Source: Hofstenia miamia (lineage: Eukaryota; Xenacoelomorpha; Acoela). Taken from it: a stretch of 64,000 nt of DNA. The position numbers and the translations under genes are program-made. Positions within the stretch are counted from its first letter, which is position 1. Every line of letters starts with the position of its first letter. The notes under the pieces were generated by a model. That model was not told where the DNA came from and did not search any database. It worked only from the letters and a program-made list of their open reading frames with translations. The DNA is taken from contig SCFE01000008.1 of assembly GCA_004352715.1 (NCBI GenBank), positions 2,986,850 through 3,050,849 on the forward strand, given 5' to 3'. Shown here piece after piece: positions 22,695-34,372 of this stretch.

Positions 22695-25156
22695 GCAGAA
22701 AACTGGTGCACAGCACAACTTTCCCTCCCAAAGTCCACAATGCCAATTCAAGGATGGTGAGACAGGAGGAGTTCCAGGGGAAGGTGTAAGTGGTGGAAGA
22801 ACTGTGGAGATATGAAAGCAATTCAAGGCTGACGTTATCTCATCTGGAACAACAGCTGGTCAAGTGCCAACAGGAGTAACTGCAAGCTGATTCAAGGGCA
22901 AAGCAGTAGAAAATATCAGCACAGATTCACAGCCTTTGGACTGTGAATTGAGCACCAGTAAACTACCATTAAGGATGACTCAGCTAGACGCCTCCTCAGA
23001 AACAACATCAGAAAGAACGGTGAGATCAAAAGAAAGAGAAAAACAAATGTCAAAAATAGATGGGGAAACCTTACATCCTTATTTCATGGGAACTTCCAAG
23101 ATGCGCTATAATGCATTTGCAAAACAATCTCCAGAAACAAAAATCCACATACGAAAAGTCACGAGAGTTGAAGGGAAATTCTTACCAATCATGCTTGACG
23201 CCAATAACAGGCCAAAACTAAATGTCATTATCAGTTATCCACAAGAGATGAACAAAACATTAGAGAGGCCATACATGCACAGTACAGTGCATGTTGTATT
23301 TGATGACACATTTACACTGGATACAACACAAGCAATAATGGCATACAAAGACAAAATCACTGAGATAGCGGAAATAAACATGGATGCAGAAAACAAAGAC
23401 GTTAGAAAAGAAAGTGGACGACACAACAAGAATGGCAAGAGTACAAAATGTCAGAGTCATACTAATAACAATAACAACACAGGATGATATTCCCGAGCAC
23501 TTAGAAAACGCATGCCTTTTAGGTGAAAACATCTTCCCATGGGAGAAAAAAATAAGAACACAATAATCCCAGAACTAATATGTCTCGACTTACAGATAGA
23601 TTATTGGGCACAGATCTACCGAATCATGGTAGACCCATGCATTGCAATTGATCTTTACAGACAAACTAAAACAATAGAAATAACAACAGACATAGAAGGA
23701 ACTGAAAAAGCAAACACACTGTTCATAAAGTGCAGCCTTACGCAACAACAGGATCATTTACAACAAATCCAAATTTGGAGGAATATGAAGTTGCAACAAA
23801 AAGTAGAGGAAGGCTGGCCAGAGATAAAAATCGATGCACCATCACGAAAGTTCCACAAATCAGTAGAAATGGCACTGACAGAAGTAAACAGAGCCTATGA
23901 ATTGAACATGAAAAAAGATTTTAAATAATTGTTATTTGAAGAAAAGAATGCACCAGAAATACGCTATAGAACTGTGGCGTTGATATTAGCCATATTTACA
24001 ACAGAGGATGTGGAAATAAAACTCCTGATCTCGTGACAAACTCATCACAAACTAACAAAATCAAAGAAATACGAAATTGCAATATCCCCGATCAACACAC
24101 AAACAAAGAACTGTCAATTAAAATGTCACACTGGAAAACTGGAGTCACCGAATCAGGCAGAGAAGCCAGTGCAAGTGATGGAAAAAATACTGAGTAGAAT
24201 AATAATGCAAGAAAATCCGTTGGGGAAGATGTCATCAATAAGCATCGCAAATATGACGGGGATATGCCCCAGCAAAATCATGATATTTGATGAGCCAATG
24301 AGGAAATACATGTGGGGAGCAACATCTGAGACACAGATGAAGCAACTCCAAAATCAGCCATGGCTCACAATGAAGAAAATTATTAAGAGGAAACTTGCAA
24401 GCACAGCTGAAATCCGAAAAATGCTAACACAGAAAAACGTGCAGAATATACTAGACCATGAAATGAGACGCTATGAACAAGACAGTCCGCGGTGCACATT
24501 TACCAAGATCATTCAAAGCACTGAAATGATGAAAAGAGGAGGTATTACAGAACTGGTAGAAGTCTGTGAAATGGTTACGAAGTCCCAAGCAGAAATGTTA
24601 GAGGAGGAGCAACTATTAACATTGTCCAGATTACTACTATCCCCCAAAACACAACAGACAATCGATAGAATAAACATCAAAAATGGGGAGAAATTAGTCC
24701 AGCTAAGACAATAGAATGGATAGACACAGACGACGAGCATTTCCTGGTCAAAATTAAAATTACAAAAGAATCAAAAGATATAAAAGAAAGAAACTTTCAG
24801 AGCATTAGAGAACAACAAACAGTGGCAATGATGAAACTTATGTTCACCAAAGCATTCACACAAACAGAACTGGAAGAATTATTAAGACCATACAATCAAC
24901 TGGCTATAGACATTGAATGCATCACTTCTAGAGTGGAAATTACTACGTGGAAGAACTACGATTAAAACTAAGTCAAAGGGGACTCACACAAGCATTCTGG
25001 GATACGATTTCTGAAGCAAAAATGAATTGCCCCACTACCATAGGTCTAGCCACAGCATCAACAACAGAAGGCTCGTACCAACACATAGAATGAGAAATAG
25101 AAACGAAACTCCTGATCTGTACACCACCAGAAACTGTAGTGATACCAATGGTCCTT
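22695..25156 (+). pseudogene. gypsy-element ORF3, copy II (unknown protein)
   Basis: This copy has the longest open pieces of ORF3: frames at about 22936-23487, 23539-23928 and 24169-24714, with coding similarity continuing to about 25150. Landmarks are GETLHPYFMG (near 23065), RPKLNVIISYPQEM (near 23212), STVHVVFDDTF, DDIPEHLEN, GWPEIKIDAPS (near 23815), LGKMSSISIANMTGICPS (near 24218), GATSETQ (near 24319) and AIDIEC (near 24906). The protein is hydrophilic and rich in Lys, Glu and Gln, without signal peptide or membrane segment. Base composition (A-rich coding strand) differs from its neighbours. The copy breaks off at about 25157 against a minus-strand family A gag. Function unknown. Confidence 0.7.
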
Positions 25157-25879
25157 GAGTCAGGTTATTTTACCTTTAAGTTGTGATATCTCTGTGGCTT
25201 GTATATCATTATCTTGTATTAACTGTTGATTTGTTCTCTCTAGTATGTTATTCTTGTCTTGTAGGAGTTGATTCTGTTCCAGGAATCTACTATTTGACTC
25301 TGTTAATTGTTTTGTGAGTGCCTTGATTTCATTTTGGAACACTTTGCTTTGTTCAATTAGACTGGTCTCCATGTCAATCTGGATGTTCCTGATTGTTTCC
25401 ACACTTGCCAATTCGATGTCTTCTATCCTTTTTGTTAATAGACCAATTTCTTCTTGTAATAATTGTTTAGTTTCATTATTCTTTCTCAGAATTTCCATGA
25501 TTTCTGGGGTTCCTGGTTCAGAAGAAGATTCCTGTGTTATTGACTCTGGGGTTAGGGTTGTTTCGGAATTTCTTGGGTAGGATGATGATCATGTTGTCAT
25601 AAGGGGGGTGGTTTTTGCTTTCTTTGCACTTCCTCTTTTGATTTTATTGTTTGTCATTATTTCTTGATGTTGTAGTGGCTTTCCCATTCGGTTACGATTC
25701 AAGAGTCCAGTTTGCACATGTTGCAGTTAAAATGTTCTGCCTTTGCTCACTGTGTCTTTCCGTTCGTTGCTCTGTTGCTTCCTCTTCACTTTTTCTTTGA
25801 GTTGTTTCGACGTTCTTAAAAGAGTATCACTGTGTGTTTCTTCTCCATTGACTTTGTTCTTATTTGACACAGTTGCCAT
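25157..25879 (-). pseudogene. family A gag-like coiled-coil ORF, copy 2 (truncated)
   Basis: Nearly identical to the copy at 19758-20776, starting at an ATG on the LTR end (25879). It keeps the same in-frame TAA after about 50 codons, gains an additional TGA (from CGA) in the Ser-rich linker, and is cut off within the coiled coil at 25157. It faces ORF3 copy II tail to tail. Confidence 0.65.
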
Positions 25880-27040
25880 GTAACATCCTCCACCTGGCTT
25901 ATTTGCACCGTGTACTATAGTTGATAATCAGCACTTAGTAAATTGCGGGTGAGGAGTTACTGAATTATTGAATCGCCAAACTTCTCCTTTTTAATCAACT
26001 AGTTATGTTAATCGAGTATTAATTATCACTATTTAGGTGATGGAGCTGCGTGACTTTTCTTCTCCAGTTCTTCTGTGGGCCACTGCCTGAAGCCAATCTC
26101 CACAACACAGTTCCCCTCCTTTACAAATAACGATTGAATCCACTGCACCAACTCAGCTCAGTTGGAACTAATTATGTGTACCCTATTTGAGTTCAGTGCG
26201 TGCACTCATGTTAAGTAGTAACTGACTTAAACTCAACATTTAACAGTGTTTGTTGATTTGTTCAAATAGAGCAATCTGGCATTGATACTAACTGCATTTA
26301 AATATTATTAATGTAGCCATTACTGTAAACTTATTGGCTTAGTAATCTAATTAATAAGATTGCAGTTTCCTAAACTTACATTTAATAGGGATACATGTAA
26401 GGTCACTTATTTAGTCAATTATAGTCGAGTCTCCTACTATTAATAACATGTATATTCCTAGGGTTCGACTATCCAGTCATTTCAAGCATTGATTATTTCG
26501 TACATGTATAGATCGATAGTCAGACTAGGCGAGAATCGAAAAACTCCTAACCGTAACGTAAGTGCAGTTTCGTGACTGGCACAAGGACCCTCCGAATCGA
26601 TCCCGTGATGGGATCCAGCCACTACTAAACACAACTCGCCTAGCTGCACATTTTAGTAATTAATCAAACCAGATAAATGAAGATTAAGAAATAAAATAAA
26701 CTCCGAAGAATTTATTGTTCATCAAATTTCTAGTTAATTTCAAAGCTATTTATTTAAAATTTCTAAAGTACCTGCTGATTTTGAATTTCAAATAATTCTT
26801 CTGCCAATATGGCTGTTCATACGTAAGCGTTATTTTGCTTCTAGCAATTTGTCAAATGTTACTTGATCAGCTAACAAGTTTCTCTTAATTTGCACAATAT
26901 TGTAGCTTAGTTGCATCTTTACAAAATGAATAGAATCATAACTAAATTTTACACTAATATTTTTGATTGTATTTAATCATTATAATCGTTCAACATTAAT
27001 TCTTCTTTAGTTGCAGCTATTATTTTGGGATGATGCTACA
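25879..27040 (-). repeat. family A 5' LTR, copy 2 (full length)
   Basis: On the minus strand it starts TGTAGCATCATCCCAAAATA and ends AGGTGGAGGATGTTACA; 1,162 bp. It is the reference full-length LTR for family A in this window. The primer-binding site follows directly. The right flank is ATAAG. Confidence 0.88.
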
Positions 27041-27332
27041 ATAAGAACATCATTGAGCTGAGGCTTGGGACCACTTAATCAGAAATGGAAACACATGTGA
27101 GGTGATTCAGAGATCAGAGTTGGCCAGAGGCCATACCCAAATCACAGAGCAGAGCTATGATGACAGAGTACCTAAACAGTATCCAGTTACTTTAGTTAAG
27201 TGAAGATTAACAAAAACATACACAACATCAGAGTAAATAGTTAACATACATACATCCCTACACACTTAGAACGAAGACAATAGTTTAAAAGAATAATTTA
27301 ATCTACGTTAATGCTTGGTAGCAGATGCTACA
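27041..27332 (+). repeat. family A-related LTR 3' fragment
   Basis: Ends GCTTGGTAGCAGATGCTACA and matches the 3' part of the solo LTR at 14011-14359 read on minus (blocks AGTACCTAAACAGTATCCAG-like and GACAATAGTTTAAAAGAATA-like). Its 5' part is interrupted by the minus-strand family A LTR ending at 27040. Confidence 0.7.
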
Positions 27333-27713
27333 ATAAGATAATGTTTTATGTACACAATACAAAACCTTTTGAATAGTAGTTAAGTATAGTGAAGTATAAT
27401 TTAATAAATGAAAAATGCTTATTGCAGTTGTAGATGTAATTAGGAATATCTCCTTACCAAGGCAATGCAACATCACTCTAATGAGAGAAGAGGATGAGAC
27501 CTCATCAGTGTGATTGAAATATACTTTGAATTTAATCCTTTATCACTATTTGATCATCCCTGTTTTCACCATTTGTGGGTTTCCCTGGAGAAAGGGACTT
27601 TATCACAACTTTACAATTGGAGTTTTGTGTTTGTGTGAGCATGTGACTTATCCTTTGCCTTGTGTAAAATTTATTGTTACATTTTTTGTTAGCTAGTCAA
27701 TTGTGACTCTACA
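27333..27713 (+). repeat. probable 5' LTR remnant of the gypsy element
   Basis: It ends TTGTGACTCTACA, close to the family B LTR end TTGTGATTCTACA at 38166, and sits at the right distance before gag. A TTTGGTTTTTAGTGTC sequence just after could be the primer-binding site. The rest shows little obvious similarity to the 3' LTR, so the identification is tentative. Confidence 0.4.
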
Positions 27714-27880
27714 ATTTGGTTTTTAGTGTCATGTTTTTGTGTTATTAACCATTGATGATATTCTAACTTAACATCTTCCTCTAATCAAAATTCTATTTTT
27801 GCATCATTTCCACACTTTCTTTTCTACTATTTCTTCTTTCAGAGTAATTGTGTTCTTTTAGAAATAAATTATGCACAAAT
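27714..27880 (+). other. candidate gypsy leader with primer-binding site
   Basis: Short AT-rich untranslated leader between the LTR-like end and the first gag-like reading frame. A primer-binding site TGGTTTTTAGTGTCATG at about 27717 is proposed from position only. Confidence 0.3.
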
Positions 27881-29399
27881 GCTTTTCAATGAAATCATTT
27901 GCCAATTCCTGTGCGTCCTTATAGTAGTGCTAAGCAACTACTTACCCAACCTACAAAACACTTTGATGCTCAGCAAATGGAAATCAAACATTTAAAAGAT
28001 GCTTTATCCCAGCAAGTGGCAATGTGAATGGAAAGTGAATGCCACATCAAGTCCCTTCAAGCAGAACTCAAAACATTGCTTATCAGAGAATGGAAAGGCA
28101 GATGTTGGAATCCACATTTGCATTAGAACTTCAAATACAGGAACTGAAAAATACTGTTACCAATCAAGATGAAGAGCAGTCACTCAAATGGCATGCTGAT
28201 GATTATGTTACTCATGCTGTCCTAGATGAAGCTTTAGAAGAATTGGCTGAGAGAATTACTAATCAATTGGTCCAAGTACTTCAGTTGGGACTTGTGAACC
28301 ATCCAATCAATGCAATGAATGCACCATCTTTACCTGAGGTAAACATAATGACAGCGCCTTCAAATTCTGCCTCTTTATGCACATCAGCTGTTAATTGTCA
28401 TTTGAAATTCACTCAGTCTGCTCTAACTCATGTGTCCACCTTGGCCACTGTAGAAACCCCTCAAACTTGTTATGCTTCTTCTATTTCTGATCCTGTTAAC
28501 ACGACTGTTGTGACCAGTATGAAGGAGCATATCAGTGATATAAGCTGTTTCAGATGAACATTGGTAATACTAGTAGTCACCAGCAATATAGAAGTTCTAT
28601 TCTCTTTCCTGAGTCAAGTGGACAATTACAATTTATGGGCCAGATTGATGCTGTGTCTCATTCATTTGATGAGTAGTTCTTCTTATTTGAATTCACCATG
28701 AAGCAGTACAAGAATTCCCAAGAATCTGTGGTGTCTCAATTCCCATTGTATCTGAGTGGTTTAGCTTATAATCAATATATGATGCTTGAACATAACATCA
28801 AAACTGATTACCAATTGTTAGTGGGCTTCTTTGAATATCATTATCAGGCCCCACATATTAAACATCAATACAAAACTATGCTGTGGGATATTTCATTCAA
28901 AAGAGTTGATGCTATTTGAAATTACATAACTCAAGTGGAACAGCTGTTCCAACTAGGCAGTTTATCAACTGAGTACTCTCACCACGACCTCTTTTCATAT
29001 ATCTGTCAAGGGTTTCCCCCATCTATCCAAAATTGATTGGAGGTGAAATGCAATCCTGAAGAAAACCTGCATGAGATTATTCAAAAGGTGATCAGTGTGG
29101 TGTATATGATGCATAATTCCAATCACATAGACAAAGATGTCACCAACCTAGCAGGAGTTGGGAAAAGATTTGAATCAAGTAAGGCTAAGAAGATGGTCTT
29201 TAATAAGGAATTTGATATGGCCTCTGTTCACTGTTTCCAATGTGGAGATAAGGGACATTTGAAATTGAACTGTCATGTGAAGATACAACTAATCACCAAT
29301 GGAGAGGGATTCATTGTGGAAGAACCTGAATCATCTCATGTGGAGAATTTAGTTGATTTAATGGAGGATGAGTTGATCTCTCTGCAGAATTTAAAATAA
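27881..29399 (+). pseudogene. gypsy gag with CCHC zinc knuckle
   Basis: The N-terminal part (about 27910-28560) is predicted coiled coil (QQMEIKHLKDALSQQ, then METFALELQ-like heptads around 28110-28160). The middle (28600-29050) carries a retrotransposon-gag-like block (YLSGLAYNQYMMLEHNI; LLVGFFEYHYQAPHIKHQYK). The C-terminal part has a perfect CCHC knuckle, CFQCGDKGHLKLNC, at 29232-29273. At least three stops or frameshifts separate the pieces (near 28020, 28557, 28919-29037). Gag packages element RNA into particles. Order gag-protease-RT follows directly downstream. Confidence 0.75.
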
Positions 29400-29838
29400 A
29401 TGGAGCACTGACTCCCTCCAACCATGCCCAGGACATTCTAGTCATCACTAATCTGATACACAAGAATCTGATCCCTGTGGAGATAAATGGAAATATTATT
29501 AATGCTACTGTTGATACTGTAGCTGCTGCTTCTATCATTAGCAACAAATGTGCAAGGGACTATGCTTCAACCAAGATTCACTGGACCCATCCTGTGTCAA
29601 TCTTATTGATGCTTCTGTGAATTCCATTTCATTGAAAGGGAAATTACGGGATACCTCACTTTGCATCCATACCAAACCTTTCAAAGTGGACCTTATTGTA
29701 ATTGACAGATCCAATCATAAACTTCCATATGATCTCATTTTGGGGAACAATTTTTTAGAAAGAAACTCATGTGTGATCAATTATAAAAACAACACCATAT
29801 CTATCAAGGACCAGGAAGCTACTCAATTAACCACCTGA
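29400..29838 (+). pseudogene. gypsy aspartic protease (active site decayed)
   Basis: Retropepsin-like region. The active-site motif reads VDTVAAASIIS at about 29508-29540, where the family has D-T/S-G, so the glycine is replaced by valine. The flap/C-terminal block YDLILGNNFLERNSCVINY (about 29735-29790) is well kept. A frameshift lies near 29550. The protease would cleave Gag-Pol; this copy cannot. Confidence 0.75.
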
Positions 29839-30239
29839 GAAAGAAATAATCTTTGATTTAATCAAGCCTGTATCACTTGAGGCAAAGCACTGGACAAGAG
29901 CCACTGTCTTCTCTGAAAATAACATTAACAGGGATGTCATGATAGCAGGACAATGAGGAAAATATGTGAAAGGGATTTTGTTCTCACCCAACCTATGTAA
30001 AGTCTCTAAAGGAAAGACATATGTGACAATTCTAAATTGATCTAATTTTCCAATGTGGTTTGAAACTTTGCAATTACAAATAGTAGGTGTGCCAGTTTGG
30101 GTTGAGAATGTTTCAACATCTTGTCTGTCCATTTGTACCACAGTCCACAATTTAGAAGAAACATATAATATAGTCAAGATACCTCCTGTCACAACTCACA
30201 CTCCTCCTCACTTAGAACAACAAGAAACAAAATCACTAA
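29839..30239 (+). pseudogene. gypsy pol linker between protease and RT
   Basis: Decayed pol sequence in shifted frames (for example VTILNXSNFP-type and ENVSTSCLSICTTVHN stretches). It has no domain of its own that I recognise and no credible independent gene. Confidence 0.4.
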
Positions 30240-30990
30240 TCTCTGTTTTACATAGTCACCACAAAGTTTTCAACTATGGAGCAATCAGCATTGGTTACGC
30301 CATTAGAGAGCAACATGCTATTGAAGTTAAGCACAATAAACTGATTAGATTATCAGTACACAGGGTCCCAGAGAATCTTAAATCTGAGTATGAAAATATC
30401 TTAAGCAATTTGAAGCAATTTGATCAAGAGTGGAATTATCCAAGGTAGCAACAGCCGCTACACCACTCTGACTGTTTTTATCAGGCAAGGTGAGAAATAC
30501 AGGCTTTGCATAGATTTCCACAAACTGAATGATGTCACCTTTAAAGACTCTTATCCATTGCCAAGGATTGAAGATCTGTTATATGATGCTAGTAAATACA
30601 AATTTTTATCTTGCTTGGATCTATGCAAGGCATACCCTCAGACATTCTGAAAACTGCTTTCATTACCCTGTACAGCCTGTACAAATGGAAGTACATGGCT
30701 TTCAGATTATGCAACACTACAGCTACCTTCCAGTGGTATGTAACAAAAGTATTAAAGGACAACTCTAACATGCTTGAGCAAAGGAATATTGGCATATATT
30801 GATGATATCTTAGTAGCCAGTCATACTTTCAATGAGCATTTGAACAAACTCTCTCACATGCTAGAATTGCAGCAAAAGGCTGGTTGAAGGTCAATGGAAA
30901 TAAATGTTCCTTGTCACAGATGAAGGTAACCTTTCTGGGGAGAGTTATTGAGTCTGGAAAAATTTCAATCAAGACAAATTCAAAGGATTT
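30240..30990 (+). pseudogene. gypsy reverse transcriptase
   Basis: Ty3/gypsy RT motifs in order: YRLCIDFHKLNDVTFKDSYP (about 30500-30560), PLPRIEDLLYDASKYKFLSC, LDLCKAY (motif A, about 30616), FRLCNTTATFQ (about 30700) and the catalytic YIDD at 30795-30806. FLGRVIESGKI follows (about 30930). Several frameshifts (near 30430, 30650 and 30790-30890) break it. The YxDD catalytic pair is intact. The enzyme copies element RNA into cDNA in the particle. Confidence 0.85.
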
Positions 30991-31751
30991 TCTGGAAAAA
31001 ATTGAGACACCACAAAGTGATGTGCAACAACTAAAGGGATTTCTGAATTATTATGGGATGTTCCTTCCAGATCTGGCAGAGAAAACAAAGACCATATCAA
31101 ATCTGCTAAAAAAATCCACTGATTTTAAGTGGATCTGGAACAAACAAGATGAACTTGAGAAGATTAAAAGTGAACTAAAAAAGATCCCATCACTGAACAC
31201 CCGACTACAACAAAGATTTTATAGTGGACTGTGATGCCAGTGTGGTGGCCATTACTGGTGTTCTGAGTCAAGAAATCAATGGAATCAAGAGCACTGTCCA
31301 ATACTTTGGCAGGAAACTTCAAGCAGCAGAAAAGAATTATGGAGCCACCAAATGTGAAATGCTGGCATTAGTAGAATCTTTAAGGAAATTTTGCTACTTC
31401 ATATTAGGACGCAAATTTATCATGCACATTGTTAACATTGCATTGGCATGGTTAAAGAAGTTTAGCAGTGACAAGTCTAACATAGTGGCTCTGAACAATT
31501 TCTCTTTTTCAATCAGGCATCACCTGGGTCAATTGCATCTGAACGTGGATTACTGGACAGCATTGCCCAGTTACAAAAGAGATCTAAAAAAACCATCTGG
31601 AGAAAAAATTCCATTTGTTTTTATTCCTCACACTGAGTACAAACTAATAGCTGAAATCAATGCAGATCGCAATGGGAAACCCATCTTGCCCATCATGATA
31701 AGAGAGGAAATTTCAGAAGAAGAAATAATACAACATCAACATCAGGACTAA
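30991..31751 (+). pseudogene. gypsy RNase H
   Basis: Connection region with LKGFLNYYGMFLPDLAEKTK (about 31036-31095) and then an RNase H-like fold starting DCDAS (about 31226). YFGRKLQAAEKNYGATKCEM (about 31300-31360) and ALVESLRKFCYFILGRKF follow, as in gypsy RT-RNase H units. One frameshift near 31215 joins the two open pieces. It degrades RNA in the RNA-DNA hybrid. Confidence 0.8.
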
Positions 31752-32910
31752 ATTCTATCAAATATCATGAAAAGAATAAATGATCCTTACTTCCCTACTT
31801 CACCAGAGGTTAACCAATATTTCAAGTATTATAATTGGCAAACAAACAACAATGGGCTGCTATACACTAAAGGCTGAAACAACAGACTCACAATCCCTGA
31901 ATATTTTAGAAGAGACCTAGTCTGCAGAGTTCATGAGAGAGGACACCTTGGGATCCTCCAAACAGAAAAGACATTCAATTCTCAGTACATAACAATCAGC
32001 ATATAAGCAGCAGGGGTAGACATCATTGATAAATGTGAAATGTGCCTCTCACACAATACTAGTCATTTTCCACAGGAAAGGGCTGAGCTCAAATCCAGTG
32101 TGTTTGAAGGCCCTAACAAATTAGTACACATGGGTTTGGAACAATTGTCAAGAGATGACAATGGCTTTCAGTATCTTCTTGTCTTGGTGGATCATTTAAT
32201 GAAATATGCCCACATGATCCCCCTCAATAGTACTACCACAGAAAGAGTAGTGGACAAGATTGTAAAAGAATGTATATTGAAATAAGGGCCCATGCACAAA
32301 CTAGTTTCTGACCATGGTCCTCAATTTGAAAGCAATCTTATTAGAGCCTTTATGAAGGAGTTAGAGGTCATCCACAAACTCACTACAGCCTACCATCACC
32401 AAGCCAATGGATTAGTTGAAAGGCTGAATCAAACTTTCATAAAGCTAATCAGAGTGCAGTATTGTGGGCTGTGGAAAAATATTGGAGGCAATTATTGAGT
32501 GTATAGAATACTTTTACAACACGGCAGTACACTCAACTACAGGGGTCAGCCTCTTCAAAGCAATGTTTGGACGTGAGGCTGAGACATCTCTCAATATGAT
32601 GTTCCCCAAATATACTGAACATTATGTCAGTCAATTAATGCAAGACATGCAACAAATCCATTTAACTATCTGTCATAACACAAACCAATCTAGTATATGG
32701 CAGAAAAAGATGTTCAACAGGAAACTGTATGGAGAACCCCATAAACAAGGAGAAAAAGTTTTTGCTTACTTGCCTGGCATAGTAACAGATCATAATCAAG
32801 TGTGCAAACTAACTAATGATTGGCAAGGCCCTTTCACCATCAAAAAAGTGCTTGACCATAACACTTATACACTTAACAATGGTAAAATAGTACATTTTCA
32901 AAGGTGCTGA
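31752..32910 (+). pseudogene. gypsy integrase with GPY/F module
   Basis: H2C2 zinc finger: VHERGHLG (about 31928) and CEMC (about 32035). Core: the first acidic residue position reads HMGLEQL (about 32128), suggesting loss of the first Asp. The second Asp is in LVSDHGPQFES (about 32300) and the Glu in GLVERLNQTF (about 32406). A TAA at about 32284 and a frameshift near 32490 break the core. The C-terminal DWQGPFTIKKVL (about 32818) is the GPY/F module of this integrase class; no chromodomain follows. The integrase inserts cDNA into chromosomes. Confidence 0.82.
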
Positions 32911-32929
32911 GGAGATTCCTATTCAGTGT

Positions 32930-33314
32930 GGGCAAAACATAACTCCACAATTAGGAGAGGAGACAGCAACAACCCTGTCCTCATCTTGCTACTACATGGG
33001 GAGAAATGTATCTTCATGTGCACAAGCAGAGCTGGCCCAAAAAACTGATAAAACTTTTAAACCTAAAATTATTCATACCCCATTTAGTGTATTACAAACT
33101 GTAAATACATCCCCAATGAGTGATTTGATAGCCCCTCCAACCTCTGTTACTTCTTCCCCAGTTACATCCACAGTTTGTTCTAGGAAGACAGAAGATAGAA
33201 GAAAGAAGATGTTGAAAGTAGGAGAGGATACTCTTCACCCTTATTATATAGTGACATGCCACATGATTCATTATGTTTGTGATAATATCTCTGAGGAGAC
33301 ACAAAATAAATTAT
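32930..33314 (+). pseudogene. gypsy-element ORF3, copy III, first part
   Basis: Directly downstream of the integrase tail. A Ser/Thr/Pro-rich linker (about 33080-33180) and a basic stretch (RKTEDRRKKMLK) are followed by EDTLHPYYIV (about 33226), matching GETLHPYFMG in copy II, and NISEETQNKL, matching NLSEETKNKL in copy I. The reading stops at 33315 because a solo LTR is inserted; similarity resumes after it at 34377. Confidence 0.72.
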
Positions 33315-34372
33315 TGTAGAGTTGCTTGGGGATTCTGTTGCTTTTATTTTTTATAAAGTTACTTTGTATTATTACGTCATCATGACGTTATTCGCTAGTT
33401 TCGATCTTAGTTTGCTGCTATTAATTTGATGTCCCCTTGATGGTGCTGATTATTGCTCAAATTTAATTTTACGAGGGAAATAGAATTTGATCATGGTAAA
33501 CTATGTTGACATCTGAAGTATTGTAAACAAAGGCAGGTAATGATTAAACAATTGTATAAAAACTGAGGAAACTGTAGTGATAGTTCAATAGAATTTATCT
33601 ACTCTCAACTGCCGTCTTTTACCTTTGTACCTTTTATTTCATTATTATATTTATGAAACTTACTGCTTAAGATTGGCAACAATTCGGGAGTGCTTTCATT
33701 AGCATGGGGCGACACATTGCTTCTGGGGGTCTGTTGATTACCCAGTCCAAATTGTGGACTCATTAAGTTATGTATACGGATATGTATACGGAAATAATAA
33801 ATCTCTCTTTTGTAATTCAACACATACATGCACTTATAAAACCTAACACTGTGATGATACCATGCCGTGGGCTAGCATGAATATCTGGCAATTACAGATT
33901 ATTTAATAGTGAGCTGAGAGATAACAATGAAAATGAGAGTTTGTGTTTTCTGAATTGAGATAGAAATTAAGCAAGTGAGACAAATAGGGTAGCACCAGTC
34001 AATAGGTTAAGCACTTTACTTCTGGATGTTCTGCTTNNNNNNNNNNNNNNNNNNNNNNNNNNNNNNNNNNNNNNNNNNNNNNNNNNNNNNNNNNNNNNNN
34101 NNNNNNNNNNNNNNNNNNNNNNNNNNNNNATAGGTTAAGCACTTTACTTCTGGATGTTCCGCTTTGGCTGGAAGCCATAGGAATTGGTCATCTTGGTTCT
34201 TACCTAAAGTAGTTTTGTTACTTGGATGAATTACCAATGTTACATCTATATGTTATAAATTCTGCGTTATTTCTTTTTCCAGAATCATGGCTGTTATGTA
34301 AATGCTATTCAAACCTTCTGTGGAGTCAATTAAGTTTCTAGTTAAGTTTCCCTACCAGCCAACGATTCTACA
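33315..34372 (+). repeat. solo family B LTR inserted in ORF3, TTAT duplication
   Basis: Starts TGTAGAGTTGCTTGGGG and ends CAACGATTCTACA, with TTAT at 33311-33314 and 34373-34376. ORF3 similarity to copy I continues across the two sides once one TTAT is ignored, which fixes the borders exactly. It contains a 93-N gap whose flanks repeat about 33 bp (ATAGGTTAAGCACTTTACTT), so the gap is probably a contig-end overlap rather than missing sequence. Confidence 0.9.

Noticed and set aside
21651-22826. Long minus-strand open frames of about 360-390 codons
   Set aside because: They run through the 1000-N gap; almost all residues are unknown.
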